Positions 55,364 to 64,000 of a stretch of 64,000 bases of DNA are shown here, piece by piece. Within the stretch, counting starts at the first letter, position 1, and each line of letters opens with the position of its first letter. The stretch is taken from contig NC_053146.1 in assembly GCF_016808335.1 (NCBI RefSeq), positions 42,156,470 through 42,220,469 on the forward strand, given 5' to 3'. Both the position numbers and the translations under genes were made by a program. Source of the stretch: Panicum virgatum (taxonomy: Eukaryota > Streptophyta > Magnoliopsida > Poales > Poaceae). The notes beneath the pieces are model-generated. The model saw only the letters and a list, made by a program, of their open reading frames with translations, did no database searches and was not told the origin of the DNA.

Positions 55364-56406
55364 TGTCGGGTTGGTATGTCTTAACATTTACAGAAAGATC
55401 CACAAGTGCACGGATATACCATTGTAGCATTTCACCCGAAAGTATTCAGGGTATCATTATTTATATTTTCCCAAGGGATGGCGAGGTTGTGTAAAGATAT
55501 TTACTAGTTACATAGCCATGGCTTTATGAAATAAGGTGCAGACTGCTGATTATACAGAGGTAAGTGATAAATAAAGGATAATCAGGGGTAATGTGACACA
55601 CACAGAACAGCCAACTCTCATGAATAAAGAATAAACAAGCACACCTAAGGTTAGTGGGAGCATAGGCACAGATCCTAGTATACTAACAATGTTAGCAAAT
55701 AAGTTATGTTAGCCACATGCTTAGAGCTACAGGTGCTGGGAAATTAGGGACATCGGGGAGAATAACCCGCACTGGAGAACATCCAGTCCCGTTTCATCTT
55801 TGCATGAACTCCTACACAATACCCGAATGTCGGGGAGTACGCTAACCGAGAAGTAGCTTCCCGACGGACCGACAGGGCTATCACCACCTGTGGTTTACCC
55901 CAGTCAAATCGTGGAGCACCGTCATATCCAAGGGATCCTGCATACCCGGGCACCATGCCCGCATATGAGGTCACTACCCTAGCACCCCCGGGTCCCCCAC
56001 CCTTCGGATGGACAGGTAAGATGCTAAGGTAAGCCCGAAAGCACAACGAACCGATATCCTTACCCAGATCATCTAGTCTAAGCAAGCAACTAGAATAACT
56101 TGATAAAGCACAGATCAAGGCTAAGCATGCTAAGAACATAGCAAGATAACCAAGAAAGAACTCAGTATGAATAGAATAACGAGAGTTGGAATACAAAGCC
56201 ATACCAGAGGCCGAGGATTGCTCGCCGACCCCGAGGACGATGGGATTCGCTAAAAAGATGAAGTACTAGCCTAGCTCCACTACCCTAAGGAGTACAAGTC
56301 ACAAGAGAGTGAGTGAGAGAGAGAGAGGCCTTCAACTGGTGTGTGTGGTGAGTGGTATGAGAGGCCTCTTATATAGCTTGTGGAGGTCGGTTCCAGCCAT
56401 CTTCAT
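55364..56406 (-). repeat. 5' LTR of element C, truncated
   Basis: Matches 47678-48716 closely, then stops after CTTCAT at 56406 where the other copy goes on for 440 bp. The missing part would be the upstream end of U3. Minus-strand TATA box at about 56368-56377. Confidence 0.9.
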
Positions 56407-56512
56407 TGCTGGATTCGGGTCTTAGGATCTGAAGCCGAATCGGTGTGTCTCGCTCCACCAACAACAAGAGTTATCCAGAACCTGACGGAAGATCGGGAAC
56501 CCAAGTCCCTAT
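56404..56512 (+). repeat. Remnant of the 5' LTR of element D
   Basis: Matches the last 110 bp of the right LTR (AACCTGACGGAAGATCGGGA in both). ATT at the join is shared by both partners. Confidence 0.8.
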
Positions 56513-56516
56513 TAAT

Positions 56517-56529
56517 TAGTAATCAGAGC
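56517..56529 (+). other. Primer-binding site of element D (initiator Met type)
   Basis: TAGTAATCAGAGC, a near match to TGGTATCAGAGC, just after the LTR tail. 56530-57636 that follows is an AT-rich leader with no gene seen. Confidence 0.6.
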
Positions 56530-57636
56530 TTCAGGTATACCGTCAGGTTTACATCTATCCTTTAGTTTGAGTGTTTTCGCCTTCGTCCCATAGTCCACCG
56601 CCAAATTTGTTTCCTACGTAAAACCATCCGCGCCATAGCCTTTGCATAATTTAGTTTCAAGGTTCGTAGTGTTGAATTTTTATCCTAGGTCAAGGTCTTG
56701 TTGCTGGTTTAGATCGTGTTTTAGTCTAATTTGTGTGATCCCCATTTGTTTTCCATCAACCCTTGCAATCACCATCCACTAGATCCGCATCTTTCATCCA
56801 TATAATATCTTGATTCGAATGCCTTCCATAAAACTGTCATAACTTTTGCGTCCGAACTCAAAAAGGTGCAAACTTTATATCAATGGAGAACTACAGAAAA
56901 TTTTAGATCTGTTTCATCCTAGCCTAGCTAGGTTCGCAAAAATTAGAATTACGAAATTTGATAAGGAAAACTGAGTTTCAGGGTTGACAAGTTTGGCATG
57001 CATTTGAGAGCACAATTCTGATTTTGTATATACCACATCTTTTATCCAATTGAGCTCACATTTTTTGTGGTTTGTTCTTGTGTGCTCCTTGCTGGAAAAA
57101 ATATATATATCAAAAGTATAAGAGCAAAAAAAATATTGAGAAAAAAATAGTGAATGCATAGACAAGAAAAGAGAAGCACATAAGTAATAGTCAATAGCTC
57201 TATTTGTTTGTGGTGCCTTTTTCCTTGTCCTTGTTTCGTTGCTACCTTTCATACTTGTTTCCATCTTTTGTTTATCACAAATTGGTGCTAGGAACACGTA
57301 TAGGCCAGCAGCTAGGACAAGTGCTTTGGACATTCATTCAATGTTGCTATCAATGACTGACTTTGTGCCACATACAAATATTCTTGTTCCTTTGTGTGCC
57401 TTCCAAGCTCCACATATACACTTCAGATCAGTATACCCAGAGGATCTTGCAATTTTGGTACCACTTCCTCACAGGTATCACAAACCAGCCACCGGTTGTA
57501 CCATCCACTGCTCACGCTGGCAAGAACCTTGTAAGAGCTTGGTAACACGGTTGAGAGTGTGTGCCTTTTGCATAACCACATCCTAGTAGATTATAGAAAA
57601 ATATACATTTGTGTGTTTTCTTGTTTTCCACTAACA

Positions 57637-58487
57637 ATGGCAGGTTACAATTATAGAGATGGAAGAAAGATGACGACTCAAGGCCCTTCAAACATTGCAG
57701 CACCAAACCATATAAAACGAGGTACAATTGATATTTCTATTCCTTCATTTGATGGTGATTGCAATTATTCTGAATATGTTAAGTGGGAGGTTGAGGTAGA
57801 GAAGAAATTGCTTTCAATCAATAATGTTTCTGAATATAAATGAATTAGATCCATCACTAGTGCTTTCACATGATATGTTTTAACATGGTGGAAGTTTCGT
57901 TGTGAAAATTATGACACACCTAAAACATGGATGATGTTGAAACAACTTTTAAGATATGACTATGTGGCTATATACCACTCTATTTTGTGTGAAGAACTTC
58001 AGTTTCTCCAACAAGGTAGCAAATCTGTGAAGTCATATTATGAAAAAATGCAAGCTTTAATGTTATAATGTGAAATAGATGAATGTGTAGAAACAACTGA
58101 GAATAGATTTTTGCATGGGCTTCTACCTGAGATTCAGAATGTTCTTATTGATCGGCATTACACTTCTCCTTCACAATTATTTGAACTTGCTTGTATGGCT
58201 AAGAAACAACTTTTAGGTGAATCTATAATACCATCTTCAAAATCTGAATTGTTACGAGATGAGCATTCTATTGCACCTTTAGTTGTGCCTAACATTTTGC
58301 AGGAGGGTGACACCCAACAAGAAAAAGAAAAGGTTAAAACTATAGAGAATGATGAGATCACCGATGTTCCATGCAAAGACGAAGAAGGTAATGATCACAT
58401 TGCACAAGAAGATACTACTGAAAATGAGAAAAAGGTAATGAATATCACCCTATATCCACAAAAGTTAAGAATCTTTTTGATGGGTTG
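57637..58487 (+). pseudogene. Gag of element D
   Basis: Met 57637 (MAGYNYRDGRK). Capsid-type start: IDISIPSFDGDCNYSEYVKW and EVEVEKKLLSINNVSEYK, the F-x-G..D-x-x-Y-L-x-W pattern of gypsy gag. Stop TGA at 57841-57843, further stops near 57870 and at 58065-58067, then open with FLHGLLPEIQNVL, SQLFELACMAKKQLLGES and an acidic Glu/Asp-rich tail to 58487. No zinc knuckle is visible. Three stops in a readable frame suggest slow decay without large deletions. Confidence 0.7.
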
Positions 58488-59123
58488 AATCATTCTAGCA
58501 ATCCCGCTTTTGTAGAACAACAATTTGTGGATCCTTTTGTTGGTTTACCTTTGTCACAAGTTGATTTATCTGCTGCTCCTTGTGATAAATATGAGTTGTA
58601 TGCTGATGCTTCACTTATATCTTTGCCACAACAAACGAATAAGATTTATGTTCCCAATTTTGATTCATATGTTAGTGCTGAAATTAAGCATTTGTTGCCC
58701 ATTACTTGTGAAAATGATGAGCCGAAATTGTTATCTTCCTTAAATACTTTGGGTTATATCGAATTTGATACTCTATGTGATCTAAGTAGTTTGGAAGAGA
58801 AATTTAAATGTGCTGAATTGCCTTGGTTGTCTAGATGTACATATCACTTTATTAGCAAATATAAGTGTAAAGGAGACTACATGGTACACCGAGTTTATAT
58901 TTGTTCAAATCTGAATTCTCCTTTTGGTGTGCGTCAGTATGACCAAATAGAGCGCTGCAATATCGATAATAATATCATGTGGAGATTCCCTAGTTTTTCT
59001 TTGCAGAAACAGGTTAAGTTTCAAGAAGGGGAGCATTGTTGGCTACTACCCACAACATGTCCTCCAACTAAGCTCAAATCGAGGACGTTTGCTATCAAGA
59101 AGGGGAGGATGAGGGGGACATGA
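58485..59123 (+). CDS. Second ORF of element D, function unknown
   Basis: 212 residues, overlapping the gag tail by three bases. The product has ordinary composition: many Cys (about 12), acidic patches and motifs such as FVGLPLSQVDLSAAPCDKYE, LYADASLISLPQ, IKHLLPITCENDEPKLL and EKFKCAELPWLSRCTYHF. It ends CPPTKLKSRTFAIKKGRMRGT. The ending resembles the tail of proteins just before the purine tract in some grass gypsy elements. The stop codon TGA (59121-59123) is made of the first three bases of the LTR. I recognise no enzyme or binding domain. It is intact although gag is broken. Confidence 0.55.
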   Translation: MNHSSNPAFVEQQFVDPFVGLPLSQVDLSAAPCDKYELYADASLISLPQQTNKIYVPNFDSYVSAEIKHLLPITCENDEPKLLSSLNTLGYIEFDTLCDLSSLEEKFKCAELPWLSRCTYHFISKYKCKGDYMVHRVYICSNLNSPFGVRQYDQIERCNIDNNIMWRFPSFSLQKQVKFQEGEHCWLLPTTCPPTKLKSRTFAIKKGRMRGT

Positions 59124-60112
59124 CACCTTCGGATACGACCATTGCTTATAAGGTGAGCTTGCTCCTACTTTTCCATAGTGATTTTTGGCACAATTCACTT
59201 GGTTCCACATGTACATATCATTATTTTCTTGTAGGTGCAAATATTTCTCAAAGTGCAAGTCCATCAAAGTTACTATGTCATCGTCACGGGTTTGTTGTTC
59301 ATCCTTGGGATCCTGGTCCAAGTTGGAGCACGCCCAAATAAGATGGGAGATACATAAAGGAGTCCCTTGCACGTCCTCCACCTTGGCCACCACCTTAGGA
59401 AGCCAGCAAAGGCGTCCAAGTCGAGTTGGAGGCCCAATCCAAGACGAGGTCAAGTCCGTTTTGGACTCCAGGAACAGTCCGCACTAAAACGGACGCCCAG
59501 GACGCATACTGAGTCGGATTCTGGCGCACTTGGTATGGCTGGAAATATAATTTCAATATGCTTCTAATGGAATCAGTCTCAGGTGCAAATTCATCCCGAG
59601 TCGACGGGAATCATCTGAGGAAGTTGACATCTAGAATCTGTCTCGGTGTTGCATCACCATTTTTCGGTCTTTGGGCCATGTATCGAGTTGAGCCCATTAG
59701 GGGTGCGACCAGGGGGGGTCTTGCATGACCTAAACCCTTTATTAGCTTTTGACGCCACCATTGTTAGACTTTGGGTTTTGCTTAGATTCATTCTGTCAAG
59801 AACAGTTGTCGCCGTTCATCGGTTTGTGAAACCCCAACTTGTGAGATTAATCATTTATCTACAGAGTCACTTCAATTGAGCTGCGTTCTTTCGAGTTATT
59901 TCTTGTGTTCTTCATTGCACTTGCAGGGATTAGCCTTCTTGGCGAGGTCAACCGGGTTGTGACACGGTTGATAACCAGAGGAGTTGTGGTACTAAGATTG
60001 CTGGATTCGGGTCTTAGGATCTGAAGCCGGATCGGTGAGCCTCGCTCCGCCTACAACGAGAGTTATCCAGAACCTGACGGAAGATCGGGAACTCACGTCC
60101 CCATTATTATTA
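59121..60112 (+). repeat. 3' LTR of element D (right end approximate)
   Basis: Starts TGACACCTTCGG after the tract AAGGGGAGGATGAGGGGGACA. The last 110 bp match the left remnant. The right end is placed where similarity with the left copy ends (ATTATTA). Confidence 0.65.
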
Positions 60113-60412
60113 CTGCCTGAAGGGGACATTAGATTGTTGCAGAATAGCTACTGCCTGCTGTACTGGTTGCTGTAAAACTAGTTCCTGCACGTCTATTTTC
60201 CTATTATGTCAGCAACTCAACTTGTTGTAGGCAGATAGCTGCAGGATTCCAGTCGTATGGCACAACAAAGAACGATTTTATGCCATGACATTTGAGATAG
60301 TTGTGATGCTCATCGGTTATAACTATTTTTATCCTTGCACTTGTATGTATGCTAAATTTTCTGTGCGAATGTGAAATCTTTTTTTAAAGATATTTGTTGT
60401 ACTTCTACTACA
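60113..60412 (+). other. Unassigned stretch, possibly host intron
   Basis: T-rich with no ORF. It ends in a pyrimidine-rich run and CTACATAG, which could be a splice acceptor. Confidence 0.35.
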
Positions 60413-60519
60413 TAGGGAATTTCTGTACGATGGTTTTGAAGAGGATGTCTTTGGCCAACTGCATGATGCTGATGTTGGGGAGGTGAGGCACTGGTTGCTC
60501 TTGCACGGGAGAGCAGGGG
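60413..60519 (+). pseudogene. Exon-like scrap cut by an LTR
   Basis: After the AG at 60411-60412, the frame GGAATTTCTGTACGATGG opens about 35 codons (EFLYDGFEEDVFGQLHDA, then DVGEVRHWLLLHGR) before TGTGACACC begins an LTR-like sequence. No family recognised; it could be chance. Confidence 0.3.
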
Positions 60520-61619
60520 TGTGACACCCTGTGTTTTGCACCATTTAATATTCAATAAAAAATTGAACTTTTAGAATTTTACAACAAAACAAATTAATGT
60601 TGTTAACTAGAACTAACCACTAACCTCAAAATGATTTTTGAATTTTTTTTTAAAAAAAATTGCGTCAACCTAACCATATTGCATTTCGGATCTTTTCGGA
60701 GTTTGATCTCATAGTTCAAATTTGCTTTCTCTTTCCAATTTTGAATTATGGATATCTATTCTTTCTTCCAATTAAAACCCAAAACCTCCAAAACCATCTC
60801 GGGCCAAATTCCATAGAAGCCCAGCCCACTCCTGCGTTTCCTTTTTCTTCTCTTTGCTTCCATGGGCCGGCTCCCTTCCTCTCTTCCTGCGGCCCAGCTA
60901 CACTAGAAGGAGCCCAGCAAGCCCAAACCGCCACCATCTTCTCTTCTTCACACTCACATGTAGACCCCACCTGTCATATGTCTCTTCCACCCTCCAGACA
61001 AACCACGAAACTCAATATCGAGGTGGCCCTCTAGCTCGGGCAAATTTTTTCAGCCTTTTAAAAACTAGTATTTCAATAATAACCCCTGCTGAACTAAATT
61101 TTCAGGAAGTAGCCTTTTTTGCCGCCCTAAGAGGCTGGCGCGGCTCCCTAATGTAGCCGCGCCACATGCAGTGACATGACTACATGTTCCACGCTGGTTC
61201 GGCGGCCAGGCCAGCGTGGCCGCTGCTTTGGCACCGAGTAGTCACGCCACATGCACTGGCACGACTCATTAGCGCCAGTGGAGGTGGCGCGACTATCCTT
61301 CGAATAGAGCATCGCGCGACGGCCTCCCTCCCTCCCCCTCCCTTCCTTTTGCTCACAGCCGAGCTCGAGCCCAGCGGTCATGGTGACCGAGCGTCTCCTC
61401 CCAAATCCCTCTCTAATCCACCCATTTCACCCTCCGATTCGATAGGTAAACTGTGGGGAATCGATCCCGGAAGGTATCTCCTTCACTCCCTCCTTGTCAT
61501 TTCATTTGATTTCATTGTTTTAGGAGATTTTAGGGTGCCTAGGCTTTGAGATTTATGGATGAAGAATTGTAGTTTCCTATGTACCGAAATAGTTTTTCAT
61601 GTGTAGATCGCGCAATGGA
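60520..61619. repeat. LTR-like sequence F, interrupted by LTR G
   Basis: Starts TGTGACACCCTGTGTTTTGC, a start seen in plant gypsy LTRs. No end is visible before LTR G at 61620. 61136-61270 contains two hairpins, TGGCGCGGCT/AGCCGCGCCA (61136-61164) and CCACGCTGG/CCAGCGTGG (61189-61219). It also has two copies of CGCCACATGCA(G/C)TG(A/G)CA(T/C)GAC (61161 and 61246). Confidence 0.5.
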
Positions 61620-62283
61620 TGTCAGGGCAAGTGGGGGACTTGACCGCTCCATCCCACTGCACGGACAGTGATGGGCGGTGATCTGACAAGTCCATCCTAG
61701 AGGAAGGCACCGCCCAACCACTCCTCCGAAAAACAGCGCCAAGGACGTGATGAACATCCGGACGGAGGACAAGACCGGACGGCCATGTCCTGCTAACAAC
61801 GACGTCATCAACAGGACGTCACCCACAGTGCCCCATGCCCATCCCGGTCTGCCACGACTCACACAGGACCAGGGATGGGAGACGAATGACCGCCATCGCC
61901 ATCAGCAAGGACCGCGGGACCTGCCACGACTAGCGAATAGGAAAATGGGGATGAGTGACGTCCAACCCCCTCAGTTCCCTCCTTTTTGACCCGCTCTTTC
62001 TCTTGGACTATAAAAGGGAATAAGGGTGCCCCTGAGTGGGGGATCGACTGTAGACGCTTTCACCCAACATACGCACACGCAACCCAGAGACTTGAGAGCC
62101 CCGTTCCCTCTCTTGTCCGTTTGTAATCCCTACTACAAACTGAGTGCAAGACCGCAAGAGCTCGAATTGGACGTAGGGACGTTTGGCTCGAATCAGTATA
62201 AATCTTGTGTCAAATCCTTGCATTACCATCTGAGCCTGTGACATGCACACAAATTTATCCATCGGTGATATGGAACACTGACA
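61620..62283 (+). repeat. 5' LTR of gypsy element G
   Basis: 664 bp with matching ends TGTCAG and CTGACA, a TATA box (TATAAAAG, 62009-62016) and a primer site right after. It is inserted in LTR-like sequence F. Confidence 0.82.
62009..62016 (+). promoter_or_regulatory. TATA box of LTR G
   Basis: GACTATAAAAGGGAA, 275 bp before the LTR end, in the sense direction. Confidence 0.65.
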
Positions 62284-62285
62284 GC

Positions 62286-62303
62286 TGGCGCACCAGGTAG
62301 GGG
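62286..62303 (+). other. Primer-binding site of element G
   Basis: TGGCGCACCAGGTAGGGG, two bases after the LTR end. This site type is common in Tat-like grass elements. Confidence 0.75.
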
Positions 62304-62337
62304 ATCTTGCGCGTCACACGACTTCACCAGGCTGCAG

Positions 62338-62954
62338 ATGGCCAACCACGCCGGAGGATGGGCCTTGGGCGCTCGCGTGTGTTTTGGGAGCCTGGACTTC
62401 ATCGTCACCACTGACAGAGCGCTCGAGCGGATCCAGGCTCCGGCTCCTCACGGCGGTTATCACGCCGTCGTCGAGGACCTACGGGTCATGCAGCTGCTTT
62501 CCCGGGAGGGCAATGTCTCCCCAGATCTCCAGCGCTGTGGCTTAGACAGCACGCGGCTTGGGCTCTAGCTCCAGTCTTTCCTGGGTCCTCGACCGACCCA
62601 GGAGTATCTGTACCTTTCCGTGTTTGCATTTGCCAATGTTGTGGCGCAGCTTGCCGGTGGAGAGCCCCTCTCCCCAGACGTCGTGACGGAGTGCGCCGCG
62701 AAAGCGCACCCATTCGATCTGAAGAACTCGGCGGCGCACTGCCGCTACCAGGTAGCATCGCATCGCGCCATGTCCCCGCCAACGATGAGTTCGTGGGGAT
62801 GTCGGACTACACCACGGAGTTAGTGTTCGATCTCCTTGCAGAGGGATCGACGCTGGGCTCCAGCTCGAGCTCCAGTGACGGAAGTCACCACCCGTCATGG
62901 GAGTGCTTCATGACGAACACCCCAGAGGGTTACGTGGAGGACCTGGGGGGATCT
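62338..62954 (+). pseudogene. Start of gag of element G, broken
   Basis: Met 62338 opens 76 codons (MANHAGGWALGARVCFGS) to TAG at 62566-62568. A second piece (VFAFANVVAQLAGGEPLSP) and a third (DEFVGMSDYTTELVFDLL, then STLGSSSSSSDGSHHP) continue in other frames. The Gly/Ser-rich acidic piece is usual for the N-terminal part of Tat-type gag. The gene is cut at 62954 by another LTR. Confidence 0.6.
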
Positions 62955-64000
62955 TGTAACACCCGGTTTATAAAAGGACATAAACCGAACAATCATATAC
63001 GTGCCAGGATCAAGTCACACGTATAGACAACAGAATGAACAATATATCACAACACATATCACGTAAAAAGATATAATAAAGCAAGTACGAATGTTATTTA
63101 TTACAATAATGACAAAATGTCTGGTACAGCGGAAGCATAAAAACATATACGAAAACTCTCGGAAGCTGGGCACCACAGGGACGTCGACTGGGAGACGAAT
63201 ATCTAGAAGTCCTCGTACTCCTGGTAGCTCTGGGTGAACTCCCTCGCGTCGGCAGGAACTGAGAAGTAGTAGAGTATTCCAAAAAGAACAAGAGGAAAAA
63301 GTAGAGGAGGCAAGTGTGAGTACACAACTTGTACTCAACAAGTATAACACAAACTATGAGGCTCTAAGGTTGGCTGACTCAACTGCATTAGCTTTTAAGT
63401 CTTGGCAAAATTTTATTAAAGCTAATTACTACAAGTTGATGATTTACCGTAAACTCAGTTACATAGTAATTAATTAAAATTAATTATGAACTACTGAGAA
63501 CCAAACCAAACCAACCACCCGGGGAACCCCCCTAATCAAAGGAAGATAACCCCACTAATCAAAAGGAGGATCTGGGCCGCTCATGACCGTGAGCACGGCT
63601 AGTATACCAGTTTTACACTCTACAGAGGTTGCACATCTTTACCCACAAGTCATGAGCTACGCTAGTTGTTCATCACACTTCCGTAGGTGAGATGACTAGC
63701 AAACTCACTACGAGGCCGTTACAAAGGACCACGTTGGTAAGGTGTAACCGCTAAGGATTAAGGCTCCACAACAATGGGGCCCACCTCGAGGGGGTACAAG
63801 ATAACACAGACCATGCCTCGCAGCGCAGGGACCATTGAAGCTCAACCCCCCTCTTACCCCGTCGGTAAGTTACTCCCGAACCAAAATGACCTAATTAGTA
63901 AGCCAAGATCGTCCCATTCCAGTCTTGTGGTAGCGCTGTTGTCCCAGGTTGTCGCTTTATGAACCGGTCCTTAGGGAGAGTGGCCAACCAAGAACTAAGC
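62955..64000 (-). repeat. LTR H, minus-strand type, running out of the window
   Basis: Starts TGTAACACCCGG, the inverse of the LTR end GGGTGTTACA common in Del/Tekay-type gypsy elements, so the element is probably on -. Inserted in gag of G. ORFs inside (for example 63015-63350 on -) have no recognised domain. Confidence 0.6.

Larger units (their letters stand above)
47678..56406 (-). mobile_element. Athila-like element C, gag-protease plus late ORF, without pol
   Basis: On the minus strand: truncated 5' LTR (55364-56406), primer site, gag and protease (55146-53064), a noncoding gap, a late ORF (52199-51121), a 3' noncoding region with the shared block, a purine tract and the 3' LTR (47678-49156). 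No RT, RNase H or integrase motif occurs in any frame between 53064 and 52199, so the element is non-autonomous by structure. Confidence 0.85.
56407..60112 (+). mobile_element. Gag-only gypsy-type element D, 5' LTR truncated
   Basis: Primer site at the left, purine tract at 59099-59120 and LTR at 59121-60112 place it on +. About 110 bp at the left (TGCTGGATTCGGGTCTTAGG and following) repeat the end of the right LTR at 59999-60105, so only the 3' tail of the 5' LTR is left. There is a gag and one more ORF, but no pol. Confidence 0.78.

Noticed and set aside
59121..59160. TTATAAGG at 59147 as the TATA box of LTR D
   Set aside because: Only about 25 bases from the LTR start, too early for a U3 promoter; no better candidate was found.

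Overview
The window looks like a gene-poor, repeat-dense piece of a grass (Poaceae) nuclear genome. Evidence: nested LTR retrotransposons of Ty3/gypsy (Tat-like and Athila-like) and Ty1/copia type, Stowaway MITEs with TA duplications and CTCCCTCCGT ends, a tRNA-derived SINE, and a GC-rich small gene. I cannot name the species. No rRNA gene, tRNA gene, CRISPR array or bacterial-type operon was seen.

Layout. 1-8020: the 3' part of a Tat-lineage gypsy element on + (dual RNase H, integrase), then tandem repeats and repeated polypurine modules, then a second gene on the opposite strand with its own TATA box and two predicted 75-bp introns, then a 3' LTR. 8021-13479: unique-looking DNA with the one convincing intact host gene, a short HLH-type regulator (8532-8801), and two Stowaway MITEs. 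13480-21908: a complete large non-autonomous LTR element on - with 1.37-1.38 kb LTRs and one ORF. 21909-23866: a long-TIR MITE and a SINE. 23867-26639: LTR, primer site and gag of a gypsy element whose LTR resembles that of the previous element; it is cut by an Athila-like element on - (26640 to about 30760).

30761-32900: fragments of a host gene (a presequence-like first exon, a MITE-bearing intron, and an exon starting at a clear splice acceptor). This is broken by a copia element on - (32901 to about 47617). Inside the copia gag sits a complete Athila-like element on + (36111-45813, duplication CCCCC). Inside its 5' LTR sits a solo LTR (37327-38761, duplication GTGTT). 47618-56406: an Athila-like element with gag-protease and a late ORF but no reverse transcriptase or integrase, whose left LTR carries primer-site sequence on its outer side. 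56407-60112: a gag-only gypsy-type element joined to a broken LTR. 60113-64000: an exon-like scrap, then three LTR elements stacked inside one another.

How the parts relate. Almost every element is broken and none has an intact pol. Two families look like partners: the 26640 element keeps an integrase remnant, while the 47678 element lacks pol but has a similar LTR plan. A noncoding block next to the 3' LTR is shared by three elements (about 15040, 28080 and 49430) that do not all share LTR type. The large non-autonomous element at 13480 is LTR-related to the gag-bearing element at 23867. These cross-links, and the antisense gene in the first element, are the most unusual content.
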